Assembly (NCBI GenBank): GCA_039798065.1
Contig: JBDKGS010000007.1
Coordinates: 1-39,442, forward strand
Direction of reading: 5' to 3'
Source of the DNA: UBA5070 sp039798065
GTDB taxonomy: Bacteria; Fibrobacterota; Fibrobacteria; UBA5070
DNA length: 39,442 nt
The notes under the pieces are model-generated. The model worked only from the letters and a program-made list of their open reading frames with translations. It did not search any database and had not been told where the DNA came from. Positions within the stretch are counted from its first letter, which is position 1, and each line of letters begins with the position of its first letter. This document shows, one piece after another, positions 23,496 through 31,089 of this stretch. The translations under genes were made by a program, and so were the position numbers.

Positions 23496-25172
23496 ATGTC
23501 CCAAGCTCGACTCCCCATCGTCGCATTCGTGATTCTGGCATGTTCCTCGGCGAACGCCGACTGGATATTGAGCACCTACCCGACTGCCGCCGCCGATTCG
23601 GCGCAAACCAACGCCGTCTACGGCATCCAGTCCGTCGCGAACAAGTCGTCGTCGGTGACGACAAAGGTTGTCGCCGGTACGCCATGGACAAAAGATGTCG
23701 CCGCTACGCCAGGTTATGTCAGCCTAGTGGCCGACAAGATCGCCTCCGATGGCACCGAAGGCTACAGCGCCAACGTGGGGTTGCTGCACCCACTCACACC
23801 GGATTGGAAGGAATACGACCTCACCGGCTTGACCGGCGTGTCGTTCGAGTACCAGAACACCTCCAAGATCACGGAAGTGCTTTCTGTCTCCTTAGGCTCG
23901 GCTGTCTATGCCGACGAGTGGGTCAAGGCGGGTAACGATTACCAAGCCGTCTTGTCCAGCGCCACCCAGTTGGCCCCAACGGTGGGCTCCACCTGGAAAA
24001 AGGGCGAAGTTGCCATCCTTGATTTTGCGACTCCAACTTGGTGGACGGCACCCGCAAACTTCCCGACCATCGATTCCGTCCTCAAGCGGGTCAAGCACCT
24101 TCAGTTCGCCCCCAATACCCTCTACACCGATTCCGGATCGCAAAATGGCAAGGCTTGCTCCAAATGCGTGACTCCCACCATGTCTTCGCAGACTTTGAAC
24201 ATCCGGAACATCATCCTGCTAGGAGTTGAAGGGAAGTACATCCCGTATACTCCTGATGGTCTCGGTTGCTGGGATGTCACCTTGTCGCTTCCCTTTTCCA
24301 ATTTTGCAGAAGAGTCGCCCAAGAGCGTTGTAGGCGGCCCCTTCTTCGCTTTCTCCGACTTTGATTCCACAGGCGTCAGCACCGAGGAATCCAAAGGCAG
24401 CACGATCGTTTCCGACACCATCGTCGCGGGTGCAAACGAAGAGGCCTCACAGCTTGAGGTGCGGGCCAAACTGAACAAGAAGATCGGCGGCACCTACCAC
24501 AAGTATTCTGGCTGGGCCGGCCTCGGCACCAACTTTGGACGCGCTGGCAATTACGGCTTCGGCCGCGGCATCACCGGCTTCGGCTTCGCCATCGGCAGCC
24601 TCGGCATCAACGCCGATCGCGTTTCCACCATCGACTTCAAGGTCAAGATGGTTGGCGTCAGCGACACTGCCGTCCACTTTGTTTCGCTGCCTGTGAGGGA
24701 TGTGGTTGCTGCTGGTGCGGCCGGTAAGATGGCTTGCATCCGTCCTTCCGACCTCAAGCAGGCCAGCTATGTAACGCCCGCCCATCAGGTTGCGTTCAAC
24801 CCAGCCAAAATCGAGCAAATCTCCTGGGAAGCCAAGATCACTGATAATAAGCAATCCAGCATCGACACGGCCACGGCTAACTTCTATGTCTCCGATATCA
24901 AGTTGTATGGCATAGACTTTATGGGAATCGGCCCTATACAAGGCGTCAACAGCCGCAACCACGCCAAGACCTTCGCTGCCTACAGCAACGGCGTCTTGAG
25001 CCTCTCCGGCTTCTCGGGCGTGTCGTCCTTCGACGTCACCACCCTCGACGGCAAGGTTGTCGCATCGTTCTCTTCGGCACCCCGCGTTTCGCTGGCCCTG
25101 CCCCGCGGCACCTACCTGCTGACCGCCAAGAACGGCAGCCTCTCGCAGAAGTTCGCCGTCGTCGGTCGCTAA
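23496..25172 (+). CDS. Secreted tandem CBM11/CIA30-like protein, paralogue 2
   Basis: 558 residues from ATG 23496, which gives a signal peptide (MSQARLPIVAFVILACSSANA) and has GAGG nine bases away. The frame is open back to 23364, but that part is the promoter and leader. It shares the full architecture of paralogue 1 and carries an extra WTKDVAATPGY segment near residue 70 also found in paralogue 3. Unit 1 has the CSKC pair and unit 2 has DGLGCWDVTL and MACIRPSDLKQ, so the cysteines are conserved. The sequence AVNSRNHAKTF-like start of the C-terminal module is almost identical to copies 1 and 3, while unit 2 is more diverged (GGPFFAFSDFDSTGVSTEE). It has its own promoter and terminator, so copies can be expressed independently. 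Confidence 0.8.
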   Translation: MSQARLPIVAFVILACSSANADWILSTYPTAAADSAQTNAVYGIQSVANKSSSVTTKVVAGTPWTKDVAATPGYVSLVADKIASDGTEGYSANVGLLHPLTPDWKEYDLTGLTGVSFEYQNTSKITEVLSVSLGSAVYADEWVKAGNDYQAVLSSATQLAPTVGSTWKKGEVAILDFATPTWWTAPANFPTIDSVLKRVKHLQFAPNTLYTDSGSQNGKACSKCVTPTMSSQTLNIRNIILLGVEGKYIPYTPDGLGCWDVTLSLPFSNFAEESPKSVVGGPFFAFSDFDSTGVSTEESKGSTIVSDTIVAGANEEASQLEVRAKLNKKIGGTYHKYSGWAGLGTNFGRAGNYGFGRGITGFGFAIGSLGINADRVSTIDFKVKMVGVSDTAVHFVSLPVRDVVAAGAAGKMACIRPSDLKQASYVTPAHQVAFNPAKIEQISWEAKITDNKQSSIDTATANFYVSDIKLYGIDFMGIGPIQGVNSRNHAKTFAAYSNGVLSLSGFSGVSSFDVTTLDGKVVASFSSAPRVSLALPRGTYLLTAKNGSLSQKFAVVGR

Positions 25173-25203
25173 GACCTGACAACGCGTCTCTGAACTGAGA
25201 TTC

Positions 25204-25240
25204 GGGGCCTCCTTCGCGAAAGCGAGGGAGGCCTTTTTGT
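25204..25240 (+). terminator. Intrinsic terminator after paralogue 2
   Basis: GGCCTCC and GGAGGCC arms with TTTTT, the same hairpin as after paralogue 1 with one extra loop base. Confidence 0.88.
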
Positions 25241-25256
25241 TTTGACAGAAATTGAC

Positions 25257-25285
25257 TTGATTCTCCGACGCATTGCGGATAGAAT
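25257..25285 (+). promoter_or_regulatory. Promoter of paralogue 3
   Basis: TTGATT (25257-25262), 17 bases, TAGAAT (25280-25285); two spacer bases differ from the promoter of paralogue 2. Confidence 0.55.
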
Positions 25286-25375
25286 GAACTTGTGCGGTCG
25301 GCGACGCGACCAAAATGGCGAAGGCAACAGGAACGGCTTTCGCACCTCAGAACCCCTTCCATCGAGGATTCCCCA

Positions 25376-27049
25376 ATGTCCAACGTTCGAATCCGCATCG
25401 CCGCCCTTGCGATTCTGGCATGTTCCTCGGCGAACGCCGACTGGATATTGAGTACCTACCCGACCGCTGCCGCCGATTCGGCGCAAGTCAACTCCGTCTA
25501 CGGCATCCAATCCGTCACGAACAAGTCTTCGTCGGTCACGACAAAAGTTGTCGCCGGTACGCCATGGACAAAAGATGTCGCCGCTACGCCAGGTTATGTC
25601 AGCTTGGTGGCCGACAAGATCGCGTCCGATAGCACTGAAGGCTACACGGCAAACATTGGCTTGTTGCATCCACTCACACCGGATTGGAAGGAATACGACC
25701 TCACCGGCCTGACCGGCGTATCGTTCGAGTACCAGAACACATCCAATATCACGGAAGTGCTTGCGGTTTCGTTTGGATCGGGCGCCTATACCGATGCCAT
25801 GGCGAAAGCCGGTACGGTGTACGAAGCCACTCTTTCCAGCGCCACCCAGTTGGCTCCAACGGTGGGCACCACCTGGAAGAAGGGTGAAGTCGCCATGCTG
25901 GATTTTGCCACTCCCACCTGGTGGACAGCTCCCGCCAACTTCCCGACCATCGATTCCGTGCTCAAGCGAGTCAAATCCATCCAGTTCGCGCCCAAGACCT
26001 TGTACACCGCAGCCGGTTCGCAGAACGGCACCGCTTGCACCAAGTGCGTGACCCCAACCATGACTTCGCTGACTCTGAACACCCGTAACATCACCCTGCT
26101 GGACGGTGGTGGTTTGCCGAACAGGCCAAATCAAGATGGTCACGGCTGCGTAGATGCGACGGATTCTGCTCTCTTCTCCGATTTCGCCAGCGTATCTTCC
26201 AAGAACGCTGCGGGCGGCTATTTCTTCCCGTTCTCCGACTTCGATTCCACGGGTGTCAGCACCGACGAATCCAAAGGCAGCACGATCGTTTCCGACACCA
26301 TCGTCGCGGGTGCAAACGAAGAGACTTCACAACTGGAGGTGAGGGCCAAACTGAACAAGAAGATCGGCGGCACCTACCACAAGTATTCTGGCTGGGCCGG
26401 CCTCGGCACCAATTTCGGCACAGGTAGGTACGCCAATGGCACTGGACTGACAGGAATCAGCTTCGCCATTGGAAGCCTGGGCATCAATACGGATCGAGTG
26501 AGCTTCATCGACTTCAAGGTCAAGATGGTTGGTGTCAGCGACACCGCTGTCCACTTGATCTCGCTGTCCGTCAAAGACATAGTCGAAGCAGGCACTGATG
26601 GCAGGATGGCTTGCATTCGTCCCGTCGACCTGAAACAGCCTAGCTACGTGTCAGCCGCGCATCAGGTCGCATTCAATCCCGCCAGGATCGAACAGCTCTC
26701 CTGGGAAGCAAAGATCACCGACAACAAGCAATCCAGCATCGACACCGCTACTGCGAACTTCTACATCTCCGACATCAAGTGGTACGGCGTGGACGACGCC
26801 AAGCTCGGCGGCGCCATCGGCGTCAACAGCCGCAACCACGCCAAGACCTTCGCTGCCTACAGCAACGGCGTGTTGAGCCTCTCCGGCTTCTCGGGCGTGT
26901 CGGCTTTCGACGTCACCACCCTGAACGGCAAGGTTGTCGCATCCTTCGCTTCGGTTCCTCGTGTGGAGCTGGCCCTGCCCCGCGGCACCTACCTGCTGCA
27001 GCCCAAGAACGGCATCCTCTCGCAGAAGTTCGCGGTCGTCGGTCGCTAA
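25376..27049 (+). CDS. Secreted tandem CBM11/CIA30-like protein, paralogue 3
   Basis: 557 residues from ATG 25376 with a signal peptide (MSNVRIRIAALAILACSSANA). The layout is the same as in paralogues 1 and 2. Unit 1 keeps LTGLTGVSFEYQNTSNITEV and the CTKC pair; unit 2 keeps DGHGCVDAT, FFPFSDFDSTGVSTDE, KYSGWAGLGTNFGTG and FYISDIKWYGVDD. The stretch ETSQLEVRAKLNKKIGGTYH is nearly shared with paralogue 2, whereas the end of unit 2 (DDAKLGGAIGVNSRN) is closer to paralogue 1, giving a mosaic relationship. The last few residues before the terminal FAVVGR differ (YLLQPKNGILS). Its leader is almost the same as that of paralogue 2. Binding of a plant polysaccharide is inferred, not shown. Confidence 0.8.
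   Translation: MSNVRIRIAALAILACSSANADWILSTYPTAAADSAQVNSVYGIQSVTNKSSSVTTKVVAGTPWTKDVAATPGYVSLVADKIASDSTEGYTANIGLLHPLTPDWKEYDLTGLTGVSFEYQNTSNITEVLAVSFGSGAYTDAMAKAGTVYEATLSSATQLAPTVGTTWKKGEVAMLDFATPTWWTAPANFPTIDSVLKRVKSIQFAPKTLYTAAGSQNGTACTKCVTPTMTSLTLNTRNITLLDGGGLPNRPNQDGHGCVDATDSALFSDFASVSSKNAAGGYFFPFSDFDSTGVSTDESKGSTIVSDTIVAGANEETSQLEVRAKLNKKIGGTYHKYSGWAGLGTNFGTGRYANGTGLTGISFAIGSLGINTDRVSFIDFKVKMVGVSDTAVHLISLSVKDIVEAGTDGRMACIRPVDLKQPSYVSAAHQVAFNPARIEQLSWEAKITDNKQSSIDTATANFYISDIKWYGVDDAKLGGAIGVNSRNHAKTFAAYSNGVLSLSGFSGVSAFDVTTLNGKVVASFASVPRVELALPRGTYLLQPKNGILSQKFAVVGR
26819..27049 (+). repeat. Direct repeat unit C (coding part only)
   Basis: Third copy of the C-terminal-module DNA, 1877 bases after unit B. 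Similarity weakens after the stop codon, although a related terminator follows. Confidence 0.8.
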
Positions 27050-27080
27050 GAGCAAACAGCGCGAATCGGATCGGAAATTC

Positions 27081-27118
27081 GGGGCCTCCTTCGCGAACTG
27101 CGGGGGAAGCCTTTTTTT
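27081..27118 (+). terminator. Intrinsic terminator after paralogue 3
   Basis: GGGGCCTCC, loop with CGCGAA, then GGGGGAAGCC and a run of seven T. A degenerate version of the two upstream terminators. Confidence 0.75.
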
Positions 27119-27269
27119 GTTTGACAAATTTTGGAACGCGACCGCAAATGTTGGCGACCAAATGAGTGTGGGGAGGAGGCATCTTCCCGACGAACAACCA
27201 CCAAAATCCCGACCCGTGCCTGGTTCCGCAAGGATTTAGGCAAAGGCCCCAAACGCACCGAGGTGTCCA

Positions 27270-28916
27270 ATGTCCAAGCGCCATGTTTTCCTGGCCGTTC
27301 TTGCCGCATGTGCCTCTTCCGCCACCGCCAACTGGAACCTGTCGGACTACGCCACGCCTACGACAGATCCTGTCATGACCGACAGCATCTACGGCATCCA
27401 GACCTACTCGAACAATGCCTCCACAGTGGCCGTCACCGTGCCCGGAGGATACGTCAGCTTCGTGGCCTCCAAGATCGCTTCCGAGCCTGTGGGAACCGCA
27501 GGTGGTCGCGGTTACACCGCCAACGTGGGAGTGCTGCATCCGCTCGCGCCCGACTGGACAGAATATGACCTGACAGGCCTGACCGGGGTTTCCTTCGAGT
27601 ACCAGAACACCACCAAGATCACCGAAGTCCTGGCGGTGTCATTCGGGTCTGGCGCCTACTCAAAGGAAATCGCCGATGCCGGCACCGTGTTCGAGGCGGT
27701 TCTTTCCAGCGGCACCCAACTGGCCGCCACCACGGGCAATGTCTGGAAGAAGGCCGAAATCTCCAGCATCGATTTCACCACCCCCAGCTGGTGGACCGCT
27801 CCGCCGGACTTCCCTTCGTTGGACTCCGTCCTCAAGCGCGTCAAGAACATCCAGTTCGCCCCCAAAACCCTGTACACCGACACGGGTAGCCAGAACGGAA
27901 AGGTCTGCACCAAGTGCGTGACCCCCACCATGACATCGCAGACCTTGAATATCCGCAATGTCACACTAATGGGAATTGAGCCTCCAGGGACGAGCACAGT
28001 CTGGAACGTCAACCCCAGTGGCATTGGCTGCCTGGACCAAACCAAAAAGTTCGTTCTCGACGATTTTGTGAATGGCTCGGCAACGAATACGCTGGGAGGC
28101 GATTGGTTCACCTACTCCGACTTCGACACCTCGGGTACCAGTACGGATCCGGCCAAAGGGGCCTCGCTGGTTTCCGATACCATCGTGAAGGGCTTGGATC
28201 CCGCGGGCAGTTACATGCAACTGAACGCCCAGCTTCGCAAGAAATCGGGGGCGACCTACCACAAGTACGCGGGGTGGGCCGACATCGGCACCAATTTCGC
28301 CAACGGAGCGAGCATGGATGCCACCGGGATGACCGCCATCGGGTTCAATATCCAGACCATGGGCATCAACCTCGATCGGGTGATGAGCATCGACTTCAAA
28401 GTCAAAACCCGGGACGTGCCCGATACCGCGGTTCACTTCATCTCCTTGCCCGCCAGCGCCATTGCAGCGGCCAGTTCCGCGGGTCGTTTTGCCTGCATCC
28501 GCCCCGACATGTTGCGTCAAGCCAGCTGGGTCACCACACCCACCGGGTTCGATCTGGGCAAAATCACCCAGCTATCGTGGGAAGTGAAGATCCTCGACAA
28601 CAAAAACGCGACCATTGACACGGCTACCGCCAACTTCCTGATTTCGGAGGTGGCATTGTACGGCATCACGGAGCCATCCGTCGGGATCTATTCCCGGAGG
28701 GTCGCTCCAGGACTCGCCGCCCACTATGCCAATGGGGGATTGGACCTCAAGGGGTTCGAGGGGATCCCTCAGGTCGAAATCCTTGCCTTGGATGGACGGA
28801 CCGTGGCTTCCTTCGCCCCGACGTCCCGGATCAAGCTGGCCGTGCCACGGGGCACCTACCTGCTGAAGGTCAAGGGCGGGGCGTTTGTCGCCAAGTTCAC
28901 CGAGTTCAGCCGGTAG
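27270..28916 (+). CDS. Secreted tandem CBM11/CIA30-like protein, paralogue 4 (divergent)
   Basis: 548 residues with a signal peptide (MSKRHVFLAVLAACASSATA) and GAGGTG before the ATG. It keeps the family skeleton: LTGLTGVSFEYQNTTKITEV, TPSWWTAPPDFPSLDSVLKR, VKNIQFAPKTLY, the CTKC pair, LGGDWFTYSDFDTSGTSTDP, KYAGWADIGTNFA, MSIDFKVKTRDVPDTAVHFI and FACIRPDMLRQASW. It lacks the WTKDVAATPGY insert and has diverged most, especially in the C-terminal module (HYANGGLDLKGFEGIPQVEI to TEFSR). TTGACA at 27121-27126 may be its -35 element, with a poor -10 (GCAAAT) 17 bases on. It is the last copy before the cellulase operon and is probably the oldest branch of the array. Confidence 0.8.
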   Translation: MSKRHVFLAVLAACASSATANWNLSDYATPTTDPVMTDSIYGIQTYSNNASTVAVTVPGGYVSFVASKIASEPVGTAGGRGYTANVGVLHPLAPDWTEYDLTGLTGVSFEYQNTTKITEVLAVSFGSGAYSKEIADAGTVFEAVLSSGTQLAATTGNVWKKAEISSIDFTTPSWWTAPPDFPSLDSVLKRVKNIQFAPKTLYTDTGSQNGKVCTKCVTPTMTSQTLNIRNVTLMGIEPPGTSTVWNVNPSGIGCLDQTKKFVLDDFVNGSATNTLGGDWFTYSDFDTSGTSTDPAKGASLVSDTIVKGLDPAGSYMQLNAQLRKKSGATYHKYAGWADIGTNFANGASMDATGMTAIGFNIQTMGINLDRVMSIDFKVKTRDVPDTAVHFISLPASAIAAASSAGRFACIRPDMLRQASWVTTPTGFDLGKITQLSWEVKILDNKNATIDTATANFLISEVALYGITEPSVGIYSRRVAPGLAAHYANGGLDLKGFEGIPQVEILALDGRTVASFAPTSRIKLAVPRGTYLLKVKGGAFVAKFTEFSR

Positions 28917-29125
28917 CGAGCCACCTCCCCTTTTCCTCGCCGGATCTTTCCCTCGGCGGGAAAGGACGGTAAGGTTGGCTGTGGCTCTGGCAAACTGGGG
29001 TGAGTCGCCATCGTCACCCGGAAAGTTGTCCCTGCATGGCCGTGGTGGCGCTGATTTGTCCCCCGTAGAGTCCAACACGACAAAATGATGGGGAGAAACG
29101 GCGCCCGAAATGGAACCGGTCGGCC

Positions 29126-29131
29126 TATAAT
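29126..29131 (+). promoter_or_regulatory. Possible -10 element of the cellulase operon
   Basis: A perfect TATAAT lies 44 bases before the GH8 start. I see no good -35 at 16-18 bases, so either an activator is involved or the match is chance. The rest of the 259-base gap holds only a weak hairpin (28947-28963). Confidence 0.35.
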
Positions 29132-29175
29132 ACCTACTAACCAAAAGTGACGCATCCACTTAGCAGAGGTGACTC

Positions 29176-31071
29176 ATGAGCCGCACCCTTCGAAATTTGA
29201 TCGGACTCCTCGTCCTAGGGGCGGCCTCGGCCCAGGCGGCGTACCCCCTTTATGCGGATCGTCCAGGCAAGTACCCGGTGTATTCCATTTGGGACTCTCG
29301 CTTGCCCAGCATCTACGAAGGCTGGAAGAAGCGTTTCGTGACCGACGGCAAGGTCGGCGGGAATACGCCGAACAGCACAACAATCAGCTACATCTCCGAA
29401 GGCCAGTCCTACGGCATGATGCTTTCCCTTTGGTTTGGTGATCAAACCATGTTCAATACGATTTGGGCGCGCACCGAAAACAGTTTCTGGCAGTCTGGCA
29501 GCAAGTGGTACGCCTGGAATATCACGAACTTTGACGCCAACTTCGCCGGTGATGCCGACATCGATATCTGTGGCGCTTTGATTTTTGCTTCGGCCCTAGT
29601 CGATTCGGGCAAGTGGACAGACTATACCGTTGGCGGGAACAACTACAAGGCCAAGGCCAAGATTGTTCTTCAATCGATCACCACCAATTTCATCGATAAA
29701 GCTAACGGCTATCGCGTCAATTCCTGGCCAGGCGGGAGCAATGAAGGGCGTCGAAACCCGTCATATCACATGCCCGGCTGGTACCCCATTTTCAAGGAGT
29801 TTGCAGCTGCAAACGGAGTAACTGGCTTTGCCGCCTCTGATTGGGACAAGGCCGCGGATGGAGCTTTTGATTTCCTGAACAAACAGCCAAGCGCAGCAAA
29901 GGGCTTTGCCCGCAATTTCAGCAATTCGGATGGGACGCAGACCGGCGAAGGCACATCTTCGCCGACTAACTACGACATGGGTTATGACGCGATTCGAGTT
30001 CCCTATCGAGTGGGATTGGCTGCCATGTGGTATCCCAAACAATTGCCCCGTGCCGTTTCCTATGCCAAGAGCGTTTGGAACAACAATATGGTCGAACCGA
30101 CCAAGCCGGGAATGTATACCGCGAGTGGCCCAGCCTTATTCGGCTGGGAAGACTTCAAGTACGAGAAGGTGATGACACGTGCCATGTGGGGCACCTTGGC
30201 GGCGGCGGTGAAGGATTCGACCGAAAAGGCCGGTGATGCTTACACCCAAATCCTTCGTGACATGAGCCCCTCCATTCCGGCTTCGGCAACGTACCTGATC
30301 GGTGGCACCCTCGATACCAGCGGCGCCGAATCCCCTCACAAGAACTACTACGCCCAGTCCCTGGGGCTCCTGGGAGCCGTGGCCATGAGCGGACGCGCGT
30401 TCAACGTCTGGGATGACATGAAGCACACCTGGACTCCGCCCGATACGGCAGCGAAGATCACCACCGCGCTCAAAGCCACCCCGACCAGCATCAGCATTGT
30501 GCCCACCGGCGCGGCAGTCGATACCCCCTCCAACGTCACCAAGATCACGGCGACCCTCAGTCGTTCGATCCCCTGGACACTCAAGATTCTCCAGCCGGGC
30601 ACCACCGCCGCCATGGACACTTCGGGCACCTCCACCAACATCAGCTTCAAGTGGCACACCAACCGTCGCAACCGCGGCGCGGCGGCGTTCACTGCGGGAA
30701 CCATCCAGGTTCGCTTGGTGTTCAACGGTGTCGACTCGGTCTCCAACACCAACTCCAAGACAACCGTCACCCTCACACCTTCGTCCGGAGTGCAAAAGCG
30801 CCCTGTTCGTGGCGTGGGAAATGCGGGTTGGGTCACAGGCGGCCTTCGCTTGCAGGACAACTTCTGGCAGGACGGCGACCATGTGCGCGTCCAGATCCGC
30901 GACATGAATGGCCGAACCATGAGCGCCTCGCTGGCCTCGTCCTTCCGCCAGGATGCTTCGGGCTTGGTTCTTGACCTCCCCACCTCGCACTCCATGAGCG
31001 TGCGGATCCTGGAAGTCACCAGCGTTTCCTCCTTGGAATCGCGCCAGTACCTGATCTCACCAAACCCCTGA
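29176..31071 (+). CDS. Glycoside hydrolase family 8 endoglucanase
   Basis: 631 residues with a signal peptide (MSRTLRNLIGLLVLGAASAQA). Residues about 25-415 are the GH8 (alpha/alpha)6 barrel: SEGQSYGMMLSLWF with the general acid Glu75, WYAWNITNFDANFAGDADIDICGAL with the conserved aspartates near 126-130, SYHMPGWYPIFKEFA and YDAIRVPYRVGLAAMWYP. GH8 enzymes invert the anomeric centre and cut beta-1,4-glucan, xylan or chitosan; cellulose or mixed-linkage glucan is likely given the GH5 neighbour. Residues about 430-540 form an Ig-like unit, and the end (VRVQIRDMNGRTMSASLAS... VRILEVTS) is a beta-sandwich sorting-type module shared in outline with the GH5 protein. The gene starts the two-gene operon; the next start is 18 bases past its stop. 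Confidence 0.93.
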   Translation: MSRTLRNLIGLLVLGAASAQAAYPLYADRPGKYPVYSIWDSRLPSIYEGWKKRFVTDGKVGGNTPNSTTISYISEGQSYGMMLSLWFGDQTMFNTIWARTENSFWQSGSKWYAWNITNFDANFAGDADIDICGALIFASALVDSGKWTDYTVGGNNYKAKAKIVLQSITTNFIDKANGYRVNSWPGGSNEGRRNPSYHMPGWYPIFKEFAAANGVTGFAASDWDKAADGAFDFLNKQPSAAKGFARNFSNSDGTQTGEGTSSPTNYDMGYDAIRVPYRVGLAAMWYPKQLPRAVSYAKSVWNNNMVEPTKPGMYTASGPALFGWEDFKYEKVMTRAMWGTLAAAVKDSTEKAGDAYTQILRDMSPSIPASATYLIGGTLDTSGAESPHKNYYAQSLGLLGAVAMSGRAFNVWDDMKHTWTPPDTAAKITTALKATPTSISIVPTGAAVDTPSNVTKITATLSRSIPWTLKILQPGTTAAMDTSGTSTNISFKWHTNRRNRGAAAFTAGTIQVRLVFNGVDSVSNTNSKTTVTLTPSSGVQKRPVRGVGNAGWVTGGLRLQDNFWQDGDHVRVQIRDMNGRTMSASLASSFRQDASGLVLDLPTSHSMSVRILEVTSVSSLESRQYLISPNP

Positions 31072-31089
31072 TCTGTTTGGAGCCCTGAC

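Larger units (their letters stand above)
24942..25357 (+). repeat. Direct repeat unit B, 1877 bp after unit A
   Basis: Second copy of the block at 23065-23480. The coding part of the block recurs a third time from 26819, again exactly 1877 bases later. Confidence 0.9.

Noticed and set aside
23065..27049. Regularly spaced repeats considered as a CRISPR or integron-like array
   Set aside because: The repeat unit is a whole gene with promoter and terminator at a 1877-base period; there are no short repeats with unique spacers, and no cas or integrase gene is visible.
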